Source: Pseudomonadota bacterium (GTDB taxonomy: Bacteria; Pseudomonadota; Alphaproteobacteria; Rhizobiales; Xanthobacteraceae). From it: DNA of 64,000 nt. The notes below the pieces were generated by a model. The model was not told the DNA's origin. It saw nothing but the letters and a program-made list of their open reading frames with translations, and did no database searches. Of this stretch, positions 19,045 through 27,396 are shown piece after piece. The translations under genes were made by a program, and so were the position numbers. Location of the stretch: positions 1 through 64,000 of the forward strand of contig JAFEFL010000013.1 in assembly GCA_018240595.1 (NCBI GenBank). Reading direction: 5' to 3'. Every line of letters begins with the position of its first letter. Positions within the stretch are counted from its first letter, which is position 1.

Positions 19045-19857
19045 TTACTTCACTGGAAAATCCGGCGCGTCCGGGTGCTTGATGCCGACGACGTGATAGC
19101 CGGCATCGACATGCTGGATCTCGCCGGTGACGCCGCTCGACAGATCCGAGAGGAAGAACACGCCGGCCTTGCCGACATCTTCCAGCGACACGTTGCGCCG
19201 CATCGGCGTGTTGTACTCATTCCACTTCAGGATATAGCGGAAGTCGCCGATGCCCGACGCGGCGAGCGTCTTGATCGGGCCGGCCGAGATGGCGTTGACG
19301 CGGATGTTCTTCACGCCGAGATCGGCCGCGAGATAGCGCACCGAGGATTCCAGCGCCGCCTTGGCCAGACCCATGACGTTGTAATGCGGCATCCACTTCT
19401 CGGCGCCGTAATAAGTCAGCGTCAACATCGAGCCGCCGTTCTTCATCAGCTTCTCGGCGCGCTGCGCGATGGCGGTGAAGGAGTAGCACGAGACCAGCAT
19501 GGTCTTGTTGAAGTTGTCTTCCGTCGTATCGACGTAGCGGCCGTCGAGCTGGTCCTTATCCGAGTAGGCGATGGCGTGCAGGACGAAGTCGAGCGAGCCC
19601 CAGGCCTGTTCGACCTGGGCGAAGACGGCGTCGAGCGACGCCGCGTCGGTAACGTCGCAGTGGCCGACCACGAGGCCGTCGACCTCCTCGGCCAGCGGCT
19701 CCACGCGCTTCTTGAGCGCATCGCCCTGATAGGTGAAGGCCAGGTCCGCGCCATGGTCCCGGCACGCCCGCGCGATACCCCAGGCGATCGAGCGGTTGTT
19801 GGCCACCCCCATGATCAACCCGCGTTTGCCACGCATCAGGCCCGAGACTTCAGCCAT
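19045..19857 (-). CDS. fabI: Enoyl-[acyl-carrier-protein] reductase (NADH)
   Basis: A 270-residue reductase of the FabI type that completes each cycle of fatty-acid elongation. It has the atypical cofactor motif GVANNRSIAWGIA, HAIAYSDKDQL, and the active-site Tyr/Lys in YYGAEKWMPHYNVMGLAKAA, followed by AGPIKTLAASGI. The ATG at 19857 is preceded by GAGGGCGGAA; the ATG at 19905 would add a non-homologous 16-residue extension. Divergent from the ECF sigma gene with 192 bp between them. Confidence 0.96.
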   Translation of the reverse strand: MAEVSGLMRGKRGLIMGVANNRSIAWGIARACRDHGADLAFTYQGDALKKRVEPLAEEVDGLVVGHCDVTDAASLDAVFAQVEQAWGSLDFVLHAIAYSDKDQLDGRYVDTTEDNFNKTMLVSCYSFTAIAQRAEKLMKNGGSMLTLTYYGAEKWMPHYNVMGLAKAALESSVRYLAADLGVKNIRVNAISAGPIKTLAASGIGDFRYILKWNEYNTPMRRNVSLEDVGKAGVFFLSDLSSGVTGEIQHVDAGYHVVGIKHPDAPDFPVK

Positions 19858-20049
19858 TTCCGCCCTCACTTGCCCGGCCACAACCGGAAGGCCCCCGTAT
19901 GGCATAGGGTTCTTGGCCCATCAAGCAAACCGGGCCGCCGAGCCGCCCGGCGGTGTGAATTCTATTCAGGCGGCGGAATATGTCCGATCGTGCGGGGTTT
20001 TTTGTCATAATCGGTGCGGGCCGAGGGCGGCCGCCGCGAAAGGACGACA

Positions 20050-20535
20050 GTGGCCACGTTCCGGCAGGAGGTTGAGGCGACCATTCCGGCGCTGCGGCGG
20101 TTTGCCCGGGCGCTGACGCGCGACACCGAGGCCGCGGACGATCTGGTGCAGGACACGCTGGTCCGGGCCTTGCGCTCGGAGCATCTGTTCCACGGCGGCG
20201 AGGTGCGGACCTGGATGTACACGATCCTGGCCAACCTCAACCGCAACCGGCTGCGATCGCTGGCGCGGCGGCCGGTTATGGTGCCGGTCGACGACGGCGA
20301 CGCCGCCGTCGACGCCCCCGAAGGCGCCCGCGACATCGAGCGCGGCCTCGCCACCCTTGTCGATGAGCAGCGCGATGCCCTGCTCCTCGTCGTGCTCGAG
20401 GGCCTGAGCTACCGCGAGGTCGCCGAGATCCAGGGCGTCCCGATCGGCACAGTGATGTCGCGATTGGCCCGCGCCCGGCAGCAGCTGAAGAGTTTTCTCG
20501 AAGGCGGGCGCCCGGCGCTCCGCCGCGTGAAATAG
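20050..20535 (+). CDS. ECF-type RNA polymerase sigma factor
   Basis: A 161-residue group 4 sigma factor with region 2 (about 10-75: RFARALTRDTEAADDLVQDTLVRAL) and region 4 (about 105-158: LSYREVAEIQGVPIGTVMSRLARARQQL) helix-turn-helix, and no region 1 or 3. It recognises -35/-10 elements of a stress regulon. The start is GTG at 20050, five nt after AAGGA; the GTG at 20014 has no such site. The gene 12 bp downstream encodes a membrane anti-sigma-like protein, so activity is probably controlled by it. No PhyR or NepR gene is adjacent. Confidence 0.93.
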   Translation: MATFRQEVEATIPALRRFARALTRDTEAADDLVQDTLVRALRSEHLFHGGEVRTWMYTILANLNRNRLRSLARRPVMVPVDDGDAAVDAPEGARDIERGLATLVDEQRDALLLVVLEGLSYREVAEIQGVPIGTVMSRLARARQQLKSFLEGGRPALRRVK

Positions 20536-20547
20536 GAAGATGAAGCG

Positions 20548-21357
20548 ATGACTGAATATGACAGACCGGTGACAGAGGACGAGTTGCACGCCTATGTCGA
20601 CGGCGAACTGCCCGACGATCGCAAGGAAGCCGTGGCAGCTTGGCTCGCGATGCATCCGGACGACGCCGGCATCGTCGCCGCATGGCAGGCACAGGCCGAA
20701 AGCATCCGCATGCGTTACGGCGCTGCGGCGCACGAGGCGATTCCCGAACGCCTGCAGCTCGAGCGCATCCTCGCCGGCGACATGGTAGCGGCGCGGCCGC
20801 GCGGTCGACGGATGATGGGGATGGCGGCCGCGGCTGTGTTCGCCGCTTTCGTTGCCGGCGGCGGCGTCGGCTGGATGGCGCATGGCGCCACCGTGACCAA
20901 GACATCGGCCTTCGACGCCATTACCGCCGATGCGCTCGATGCCTACCGGCTCTATGTCGTCGAGGTCCGCCATCCGGTCGAAGTACCGGGTTCGGAACAG
21001 GCGCATCTGCGGCAATGGCTGTCGAAGCGCGTCGGCTACGAATTGAGCATTCCCGATTTGTCGTCGCTCGGTCTCAAGCTGGTCGGCGGTCGGCTACTGC
21101 CCGGCCCGGCCGGCGATGCGGCGGCGTTCTACATGTACGAAGGAGCGAGCGGCGAACGTTACACGATCTATTGCGCCAAGGCGGCTCAGCCGGAAACGGC
21201 GCTGCGCTTCAAGGGCGGCGAGCGCGATGCGGCGATCGCCTGGGTCGACAACAAGGTCAGCTATGTGGTGAGCGGCCCGTCCGACCGCGACAAGCTCGAG
21301 ACCGTGGCGAAGAACGTCTACGATCAGGTGGACAAAGGCGGCGCGAAAAAGAGCTGA
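20548..21357 (+). CDS. Anti-sigma factor, transmembrane
   Basis: A 269-residue protein with an N-terminal cytoplasmic helical domain (about 1-85; TEDELHAYVDGELPDDRK), one membrane segment (about 92-112: MGMAAAAVFAAFVAGGGVGWM) and a roughly 155-residue periplasmic domain. The N-terminal part resembles anti-sigma domains but lacks the HxxxCxxC zinc motif of ZAS proteins. It is coupled to the sigma factor 12 bp upstream and probably sequesters it at the membrane. The periplasmic domain is presumably the sensor; its signal is unknown. Confidence 0.9.
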   Translation: MTEYDRPVTEDELHAYVDGELPDDRKEAVAAWLAMHPDDAGIVAAWQAQAESIRMRYGAAAHEAIPERLQLERILAGDMVAARPRGRRMMGMAAAAVFAAFVAGGGVGWMAHGATVTKTSAFDAITADALDAYRLYVVEVRHPVEVPGSEQAHLRQWLSKRVGYELSIPDLSSLGLKLVGGRLLPGPAGDAAAFYMYEGASGERYTIYCAKAAQPETALRFKGGERDAAIAWVDNKVSYVVSGPSDRDKLETVAKNVYDQVDKGGAKKS

Positions 21358-21371
21358 GCGCGCACCAACTC

Positions 21372-21461
21372 TGTCATCACCGGGCATGACCCGATGATCT
21401 CGCTCAGGAACGCACCGTGCCCATCCTGAGCGGGATGGCCGGGTCAAGCCCGGCCATGACA
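21372..21461. repeat. Long intergenic stem-loop between convergent genes
   Basis: Outer arms 21372-21399 and 21434-21461 (TGTCAT...GATGATC against GATGG...ATGACA) pair with a few mismatches; an inner perfect 7-bp stem 21401-21407/21426-21432 (CGCTCAG/CTGAGCG) extends it. It separates the convergent anti-sigma and dnaJ-like genes. Distinct in sequence from the elements at 11.4 and 15.0 kb. Confidence 0.8.
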
Positions 21462-21462
21462 G

Positions 21463-22473
21463 CTAGCCCAGATCCTTCCGCGGATCGTACGGCTTGTCGT
21501 CGCGCAGCTTCTCGATCTCTTGCTTGAGTTCGTCGCTGACGCTGTCCGGCAGCACCACGCGCACGGTGGCGAGCAGGTCGCCATGCGCCTTGCTGCCCTT
21601 GGCTTTCAGACCCTTGCCCTTGAGACGGAAAGTGCGGCCGGTATTGGTACCGGCCGGGATCGCCAGTTCGACGGCACCGTCGAGCGTCGGCACGCGGACC
21701 TTGCCGCCGAGCACCGCTTCATAGAGCGTGATCGGCAGCTCGAGACGCAGGTCATCACCCTCGGTTTTGAACAGCGGATGCGCGGCAATATTGACGGTGA
21801 TGATGGCGTCGCCGTTGCGGCCAAGCGGACCGGGATAGCCCTGCCCCTTCAGCCGGATCTGCTGACCGCTGGCGATGCCGGCCGGAATCTTGACCTCGAT
21901 CTCCTTGCCGGTCGGCAGGCTGACGCGCTTGGTCGCGCCCGAGGCGGCATCGGTGAGCGAGATGGTGATCGACGCCGAAAGGTCCTGGCCTGTTGCCTGC
22001 GAGCCGAAATCCTCTGGCTCGAATTCGCCAGCGTAACCGCGTGGTCCCGCACCGGCCCGTCCGCCGAACATGCCGCGCAGCAGATCCTCGAATCCCGAAC
22101 CGCCGCCGGCGCCTCCGGCGCGGCGCTGGAAGCCGTCGGGACCGAACGAGAAACTCTCGAAGCCGCCGCCTTGGCCAAATCCCTGCCCGAAACCGCCAGC
22201 GCCGGGGTTGAAGCCGCCGCCCGGCTGGCCGGAAAAGCCCTGGAAGCGCGGCTTGCCCTCGGCGTCGATCTCGCCGCGGTCGAAAGCCTTGCGCTTCTCG
22301 TCGTCTCCGACGATCTCGTAGGCCGCGTTCAGTTCGGCAAAGCGGGAGGCCGCCTTGGCGTCGTTCTTGTTGGCGTCGGGATGGTGCTTTTTGGCAAGCT
22401 TGCGGAAGGCGGATTTGATCTCCGCCTCGCTCGCAGTCTTGGACACCCCCAGAACAGTGTAGGGGTCACGCAT
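21463..22473 (-). CDS. DnaJ C-terminal domain co-chaperone (CbpA-like, no zinc finger)
   Basis: A 336-residue type B J-domain protein: J domain (about 3-66) with HPD in KKHHPDANKND, a long Gly/Phe-rich linker (about 75-150), then two DnaJ C-terminal beta domains (about 160-330). It lacks the CxxCxGxG zinc repeats of DnaJ. It stimulates DnaK ATPase and delivers substrates. The ATG at 22473 sits 8 nt after GGAG; an in-frame TTG at 22482 directly follows that site and is less likely. Confidence 0.94.
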   Translation of the reverse strand: MRDPYTVLGVSKTASEAEIKSAFRKLAKKHHPDANKNDAKAASRFAELNAAYEIVGDDEKRKAFDRGEIDAEGKPRFQGFSGQPGGGFNPGAGGFGQGFGQGGGFESFSFGPDGFQRRAGGAGGGSGFEDLLRGMFGGRAGAGPRGYAGEFEPEDFGSQATGQDLSASITISLTDAASGATKRVSLPTGKEIEVKIPAGIASGQQIRLKGQGYPGPLGRNGDAIITVNIAAHPLFKTEGDDLRLELPITLYEAVLGGKVRVPTLDGAVELAIPAGTNTGRTFRLKGKGLKAKGSKAHGDLLATVRVVLPDSVSDELKQEIEKLRDDKPYDPRKDLG

Positions 22474-22606
22474 CCTTGCCAACTCCGTGAAACCGTTGAA
22501 TTGCCCCAGTCCGGAGGCCGATTGCCGCCGAATCGACCCTTAATGTGGGGTTCCGGGGCCGCTTATTCAACGGAGTTGCTGGCAATCCCCGGCCGCAAAC
22601 CGCCAC

Positions 22607-23104
22607 TCAGGACTGCTTCCAGGGCTTCATCGAGCGTACTTCCCAAGCGCCCTGGCGCGGTTTGCACGCGGCGCCCTGCAGCCAGGCCTCGGAACCGCCA
22701 TTGACGTAGCTGGCCAGGAAGTCGTGGCAGGTCTGGTCGCCGTCGGCATAGGCCTGCGAGATCGGCGTCACGGTACCGCGCGCGCCGGTATTCGGGTTTT
22801 CCCACGGCAGGCTGGAATCCTTGTCGCCCCGCGCCAGCACTTCTTTCACGGCGGCGCGGGCGAAGGCGAGGTCGGCGGCCGGCGGCAGATGGTCGCCGCC
22901 TTTGGCGCCCGGCGGCGGCGTGATCGAGCCGGTCTGATCGTTGGAACCGAACATCGAGTCGAACTGCGAGGACAGACTGCAACCGCCGGCGCCCAAGGCC
23001 AGCCCGAGCACGGCAACGGCAGCGCCGCGACGCCATAGGCGCGCGGGCGCGGTTCCCCTATATAGAGCGTTACCGCCCTGATGACGGGTCCTCCGACCGG
23101 TCAC
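22607..23104 (-). CDS. RT0821/Lpp0805-type surface lipoprotein
   Basis: A 165-residue lipoprotein precursor: basic N-terminus, hydrophobic stretch AAVAVLGLALGAGG and lipobox AGGC. The mature part contains TPISQAYADGDQTCHDFLASYV, a motif of the 17-kDa-antigen-related surface proteins of alphaproteobacteria, which lack a defined function. The GTG at 23104 follows GGGGAG by 7 nt and leaves only 13 bp to the divergent pdxH start, so the two promoters must overlap the opposing coding regions. Confidence 0.8.
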   Translation of the reverse strand: MTGRRTRHQGGNALYRGTAPARLWRRGAAVAVLGLALGAGGCSLSSQFDSMFGSNDQTGSITPPPGAKGGDHLPPAADLAFARAAVKEVLARGDKDSSLPWENPNTGARGTVTPISQAYADGDQTCHDFLASYVNGGSEAWLQGAACKPRQGAWEVRSMKPWKQS

Positions 23105-23117
23105 GTGAGACTCCCCG

Positions 23118-23759
23118 ATGTCCGACACGACTCCGATTGAACGCACAGTAAAGTTAATGAGTGGTGATTTTACGGAAGCCGACGAGCCAATGCGGCTGTT
23201 CGCCGCCTGGCTCGAGGACGCCGCCAAATCGGAACCCCGTGATCCGACCGCGATGACGCTGGCCACCGTCGATCCCGACGGCATGCCGGACGCGCGCATG
23301 GTCCTGCTCAAAAGCGCGGATGAGAGCGGCTTCGTCTTCTTCACCAATATCGAGAGCCAGAAGGGCCGCGAACTTGCCGCGACGCCGAAGGCGGCGCTGG
23401 TGTTCCACTGGAAGTCGCTGAACCGGCAGATCCGCGTGCGCGGCATCGTCGAACGCGTGACCGACGCCGAAGCCGACGCCTATTTCGCGACGCGGCCGAA
23501 GCAGGCGCAGATCGGCGCCTGGGCTTCGCAGCAGTCGCGGCCGCTGGAAAGCCGTCTCGCTTTCGAAAAGGCGATTGCGGTCAACGCGGCGAAATACGCG
23601 ATCGGCAATACGCCGCGTCCGCCTTACTGGTCCGGATACCGCATCATACCGTCGTCGATCGAGTTCTGGCACGACCGGCCGTTCCGCCTGCACGACCGCA
23701 TCGTGTTCAAGCGCGAGCATCCCGGCGCGGCCTGGAACAAGACGCGGCTTTATCCGTGA
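23118..23759 (+). CDS. pdxH: Pyridoxamine 5'-phosphate oxidase
   Basis: A 213-residue FMN-dependent oxidase that makes pyridoxal 5'-phosphate from the pyridoxine or pyridoxamine phosphate. Motifs: [41 protein letters not shown] (FMN binding), [23 protein letters not shown], and the C-terminal [16 protein letters not shown] with the conserved RLHDR. Full length for the family. Divergent from the lipoprotein gene. Confidence 0.96.
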   Translation: MSDTTPIERTVKLMSGDFTEADEPMRLFAAWLEDAAKSEPRDPTAMTLATVDPDGMPDARMVLLKSADESGFVFFTNIESQKGRELAATPKAALVFHWKSLNRQIRVRGIVERVTDAEADAYFATRPKQAQIGAWASQQSRPLESRLAFEKAIAVNAAKYAIGNTPRPPYWSGYRIIPSSIEFWHDRPFRLHDRIVFKREHPGAAWNKTRLYP

Positions 23760-23803
23760 GATAAAGTCCGGCGCATCTCCGGTGCGCCGAGCAAAGGAAT
23801 CCA

Positions 23804-24556
23804 ATGCCCAATTCGCAAACGAACCAGCCGCGCCGCACCTTGCTGCTCACCGGCGCCAGCCGCGGTATCGGCCACGCCACGGTGAAGCGGTTTTCCGCGG
23901 CCGGCTGGCGGGTGATCACCTGCTCGCGGCATCCGTTTCCGGAAAACTGCCCGTGGGACGCCGGCCCCGAAGATCACATCCAGGTCGACCTCGCCGACGA
24001 ACAGAACACCTTCGACGCCGTCGAGGAGATCAAGCGGCGGCTCGACGGCCATGAGCTGCATGCGCTGGTAAACAACGCCGCGATCTCGCCGAAGGCGCAG
24101 GGCGGCAAGCGGCTCGGCTCCATCGACACGACGATGGACGTGTGGAAGCAGGTGTTCAACGTGAATTTCTTCGCGCCGATCATGCTGGCGCGCGGCCTCG
24201 TCGACGAACTGAAAGCGGCGAAGGGCTCGGTGGTGAACGTGACGTCGATCGCCGGCTCGCGCGTGCACCCGTTCGCCGGTGCCGCTTACGCCACGTCGAA
24301 GGCGGCGCTGGCATCGCTGACGCGGGAAATGGCGTCCGACTTCGGCCGCCTCGGCATTCGCGTCAATGCCATCGCGCCGGGCGAGATCGACACCGCGATC
24401 CTGTCGCCGGGCACCGAGAAGATCGTCGAGCAGATTCCGATGCAGCGCCTCGGCACGCCGGACGAAGTCGCCAAGATCATTTATGTGCTGTGCACGGAAA
24501 CAAGCTCATACGTCAACGGCGCCGAGATCCACATCAATGGCGGCCAGCACGTCTGA
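23804..24556 (+). CDS. SDR family oxidoreductase
   Basis: A 250-residue classical short-chain dehydrogenase: TGASRGIGHATVKRF, NNAAI, catalytic S in NVTSIAGSRV, Y-x3-K in YATSKAA, and C-terminal YVNGAEIHINGGQHV. It begins 44 bp after pdxH behind AAAGGAA and may be co-transcribed. The substrate is unknown. Confidence 0.92.
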   Translation: MPNSQTNQPRRTLLLTGASRGIGHATVKRFSAAGWRVITCSRHPFPENCPWDAGPEDHIQVDLADEQNTFDAVEEIKRRLDGHELHALVNNAAISPKAQGGKRLGSIDTTMDVWKQVFNVNFFAPIMLARGLVDELKAAKGSVVNVTSIAGSRVHPFAGAAYATSKAALASLTREMASDFGRLGIRVNAIAPGEIDTAILSPGTEKIVEQIPMQRLGTPDEVAKIIYVLCTETSSYVNGAEIHINGGQHV

Positions 24557-24566
24557 CCGATCCAGC

Positions 24567-24803
24567 TTATTTGAAGAAAGATGTTTCCTTTCGGATCGGC
24601 GGCGTGTCGAACGGCCCGTTATGGGTGCCGCCGGGGCCATTGCGCGGACCGACGAATTTCAATTCATGCGTGTCGCCGCACGGGCACTTGAACTGCAACG
24701 GCGCCCGGAGCGGATTGATCATGTCCTCGTAGGCAATGCGGCTGATGACCGTGATGCCGGTGTCGGGACAGGTGATGACGATGCGCGGCTTCCTGTTTTG
24801 CAT
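24567..24803 (-). CDS. Small conserved hypothetical protein
   Basis: A 78-residue protein, convergent with the SDR. A predicted beta-rich N-terminus (PRIVITCPDTGITVISRI) is followed by a CPCG motif and a Gly/Pro-rich tail; with the earlier Cys in TCPD, it may bind zinc through CxxC-like pairs. The ATG at 24803 is preferred over an ATG at 24863, which would add a basic non-homologous stretch; its ribosome site is weak. Function unknown. Confidence 0.6.
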   Translation of the reverse strand: MQNRKPRIVITCPDTGITVISRIAYEDMINPLRAPLQFKCPCGDTHELKFVGPRNGPGGTHNGPFDTPPIRKETSFFK

Positions 24804-24899
24804 GCGCTGAGAACGTCGCTGCCCGGCTCCGGGTTCCCGCGGGCGGGCTGAAATCCCCGACATTGGGGGGCAGAACCGCCTGGTCGCGCAAGCCGCCGC

Positions 24900-25871
24900 C
24901 TACAGCCACTTCTTCCATTTGAAGAACAGGATCGGCCCGATCGCCGCCGCGATCATGATGACGATGGCCATCGGATAGCCGAAGTCGAAATCCAGCTCCG
25001 GCATATGCTTGAAGTTCATACCGTAGATCGAGGCGACCAAGGTCGGCGGCATGAAGATCACGGCCGCGATCGAGAAGATCTTGATGATGTCGTTCTGCTG
25101 CAGCGAGACGATGCCGAGCAGCGCGTCGAGCAGAAACTGAATCTTGCCGTTGAGATAGGTGGCGTGATCGGACAGCGAAATGACGTCGCGCTGCATCGAG
25201 GTCAGCTGCAGCTTGGAATCCTTTTGCCACTTCATCGCCTCGGCCTCGTTGGCGAGGAACGACAAAAGGCGGCCGACTGAAACCTGCGATTCACGAACCT
25301 TGGACGTGAGGTCGCCCTTGCGGCCGAGCGTTTTCAGCACGTCCTTGTAGGACGGCGGCGCGTCGCCCTCCTCGGGTTCGAAGATCATGTGCGATACGCC
25401 GTCGACCTCGGCGGCGATGCGCTCGAGAATGTCGGCCGAGCGATCGACGACGGCGTCGAGCAGATCCATCAGCACGACGTCGCCGGTCACCTTCGGCCCG
25501 CAGAAGCGGCCGAGCTTGTTTTCGACGATCGCGAAAGGCCGCGGCGCGTCGTAGCGAACGGTGCACAAGGTGTGGTTCGACAGGATGAAAGTGACCGCCG
25601 TGGTCTTCGGCGTGGCCGTGTCGGACTGGCACATCAGGGTCGCGGTCATGTAGCGCGCGCCGTTCTCCAGATAGAGACGGCTGGAGACTTCGATCTCCTG
25701 CATCTCTTCGCGCGTCGGAACGGCGATTCCGAGAATGTGCTCGACCTGCTTGTCTTCCTGGACGGTCGGATTGACGAGGTCGATCCAGACCGGGGTCTCG
25801 GTCAATTCGTCGCCCGGTTCGAGAGCCACCCGCTCGAGCATGGTGCCGCGCTGAACGAAGATCGAGAGCAT
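24900..25871 (-). CDS. corA: CorA-type magnesium/cobalt transporter
   Basis: A 323-residue inner-membrane divalent-cation channel. It has a long cytoplasmic N-terminal domain (about 1-255), then two C-terminal membrane helices separated by the signature YGMNF; the second helix ends in a lysine-rich tail (FFKWKKWL) as in CorA proteins. It imports Mg2+ (and Co2+/Ni2+) as a pentamer gated by intracellular Mg2+. It is followed by the small protein gene at 24567. Confidence 0.95.
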   Translation of the reverse strand: MLSIFVQRGTMLERVALEPGDELTETPVWIDLVNPTVQEDKQVEHILGIAVPTREEMQEIEVSSRLYLENGARYMTATLMCQSDTATPKTTAVTFILSNHTLCTVRYDAPRPFAIVENKLGRFCGPKVTGDVVLMDLLDAVVDRSADILERIAAEVDGVSHMIFEPEEGDAPPSYKDVLKTLGRKGDLTSKVRESQVSVGRLLSFLANEAEAMKWQKDSKLQLTSMQRDVISLSDHATYLNGKIQFLLDALLGIVSLQQNDIIKIFSIAAVIFMPPTLVASIYGMNFKHMPELDFDFGYPMAIVIMIAAAIGPILFFKWKKWL

Positions 25872-26096
25872 CCGTCACCCTGCCCGCTGAAGGCCGCATC
25901 GTGCGGCGCTTTGCCGCCCCGCAGCCTTTCATGGCCAGATCGCAACGCGGCGCGCAAGCCGGAAATTGACGGCAGGCGGCACGGCATCGCGACCGCGCAC
26001 AATGTCAGCGCGCGGTACCCATGGTCCGTGGTTGAGGTGAATGATGCGGCGGTCGGTGTCGGTGACGGCCGCGAACACTTCTAAAGGTCAGCGCGC

Positions 26097-26276
26097 TCAG
26101 TCGCTGTCGACCGGCGTATAGCGCTTGGTCTCGACCGGCTTGCGCTCCGGCTTGTGACGCACGGCCCCGGCCACCGCCGAGATGCCGATCTTCCCATAAC
26201 GCTCCTTGAGCTGACTGGACGAGCCTTGCTGCTGTTGCTGCTGTGGCTGGCGGTCCGAACCCTTCGGCGCGGTCAT
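26097..26276 (-). CDS. Small polyglutamine-containing basic protein
   Basis: A 59-residue protein starting at ATG 26276 behind AAGGAGCC (8 nt). It has a run of six glutamines (from a CAG/CAA-rich stretch), then LKERYGKIGISAVAGAVRH and a basic, proline-containing tail. I recall similar KERYGKIGI proteins in Hyphomicrobiales but know no function. The glutamine run may vary in length among strains. Confidence 0.65.
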   Translation of the reverse strand: MTAPKGSDRQPQQQQQQGSSSQLKERYGKIGISAVAGAVRHKPERKPVETKRYTPVDSD

Positions 26277-26659
26277 TTTACGTTGGCTCCTTGGTCCCTG
26301 GGGACGTTCCCCGAAAGGAAATGTTGGCGGCAAGTGGGGCGGAATTACGCAAGCTTTTGTATTTGATCGTGGAATCGGCGCCCAGAATAAACAACTGGCG
26401 TCATCCCTCCAGTATACCATTCGTTATGGTAAACTGCCTGTTAACACCTTGCCGGCAAAGTTGTTTTTACGACGTGTGCCCCGGTCCCGCGTCTCCCCTG
26501 TCACAAACGTGTACCAAATGCGGCATTCCTGCAACACGTTCACAAGAAGCTGCGTCTCGATGCTGAAGAAACGTGGCTAATGGCGGGCTTCTTCGCTTAA
26601 TTGCACTGCAGAACAAACAACGACGGGCGCCGCGGCGGCGACCAGGAAAGAGGACTGAA
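26277..26659. other. Divergent intergenic region
   Basis: A 383-bp gap between the small polyQ gene and the L,D-transpeptidase. It is less GC-rich than the coding DNA. The clearest element is an imperfect palindrome at 26410-26436. No small gene with a convincing ribosome site was found. Confidence 0.6.
26410..26436. promoter_or_regulatory. Imperfect palindrome, possible operator
   Basis: Arms CAGTATACCAT and ATGGTAAACTG (11 bp, one mismatch) flank a 5-bp centre. The sequence stands alone in a divergent region, 134 bp from one start codon and 224 bp from the other. It could be a regulator site or an RNA hairpin. Confidence 0.35.
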
Positions 26660-27337
26660 ATGCGCTCTAAGGCATTGATGTTGGCGGTGTTTGGCGTCGG
26701 ATTGATGCTGGGCGGTTGCATGCAGACGACGGTCGAACCGGCCTCGGAAGCGAGCATGACGCCGCGCGACAAGAAGCTCCTGGCGGCGGCGCCGTACGAA
26801 AAAGTAACGATTCCTGAACAGTTTCAGCGGGCTATCGTCGCCTATAACCGCAAGGAACAGCCGGGCACGATCCTCATCGATTCGGACGCCAAGTACCTCT
26901 ACTACGTCCTCGATGGCGGCAAGGCGATCCGCTACGGCGTGACCGTCGGCGAAGAGGCCCTGGCCTGGTCCGGCGTCGCCAAGGTAGGCCGCAAGGCCGA
27001 GTGGCCGACCTGGACCCCGACCGCCGAGATCAAGAAGCGCATGGACGTGCCGAACTTCGTGTCCGGCGGCCCGCAGAACCCGATGGGCGCCCGCGCGATG
27101 TATCTCTACGAAGGCAACAAGGACACGCTGTACCGCATCCACGGTACCAACCAGCCGGAATATATCGGCCAGGCCATCTCGTCGGGCTGCATCCGCATGA
27201 CCAACGAGGACGTCATCGACCTCTACAACCGGGTCAAGCCGGGCGCGGTGGTCGTGGTGCTGGCGCCGGGCCAGGGCGACTCGCCGTTCGGTTCGTCGTC
27301 GCCGAAGCTGGCGGCTGCCGGCGGCCTGTTCCGCTAA
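26660..27337 (+). CDS. L,D-transpeptidase (YkuD domain) lipoprotein
   Basis: A 225-residue protein with signal peptide and lipobox (MLGGC at about 14-18), then a YkuD/ErfK catalytic domain (about 60-205) with RIHGTNQP and the active-site motif SSGCIRM. It crosslinks peptidoglycan through a Cys thioester (3-3 links) or attaches protein to it, in the periplasm. The start follows AGGAAAGAGGAC. A perfect hairpin terminator follows the stop codon. Confidence 0.94.
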   Translation: MRSKALMLAVFGVGLMLGGCMQTTVEPASEASMTPRDKKLLAAAPYEKVTIPEQFQRAIVAYNRKEQPGTILIDSDAKYLYYVLDGGKAIRYGVTVGEEALAWSGVAKVGRKAEWPTWTPTAEIKKRMDVPNFVSGGPQNPMGARAMYLYEGNKDTLYRIHGTNQPEYIGQAISSGCIRMTNEDVIDLYNRVKPGAVVVVLAPGQGDSPFGSSSPKLAAAGGLFR

Positions 27338-27361
27338 GACAAGTTTCGGGGCTTGAGACGG

Positions 27362-27390
27362 AAACGGCGCCTTCGGGCGCCGTTTTTGTT
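27362..27390 (+). terminator. Rho-independent terminator
   Basis: A perfect 10-bp stem AAACGGCGCC/GGCGCCGTTT with TTCG loop followed by a T tract, 24 bp after the L,D-transpeptidase stop codon. It also lies just beyond the stop of the convergent phosphoesterase. Confidence 0.9.
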
Positions 27391-27396
27391 TGGTCT

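Noticed and set aside
19858..20049. Autoregulatory ECF promoter between fabI and the sigma gene
   Set aside because: GGAATA occurs but no matching -10 at the right spacing could be assigned with confidence.
22607..23446. Longer minus-strand reading frame beginning at 23446
   Set aside because: The upstream part is antisense to pdxH; a GTG at 23104 behind GGGGAG and a lipoprotein signal explain the gene.
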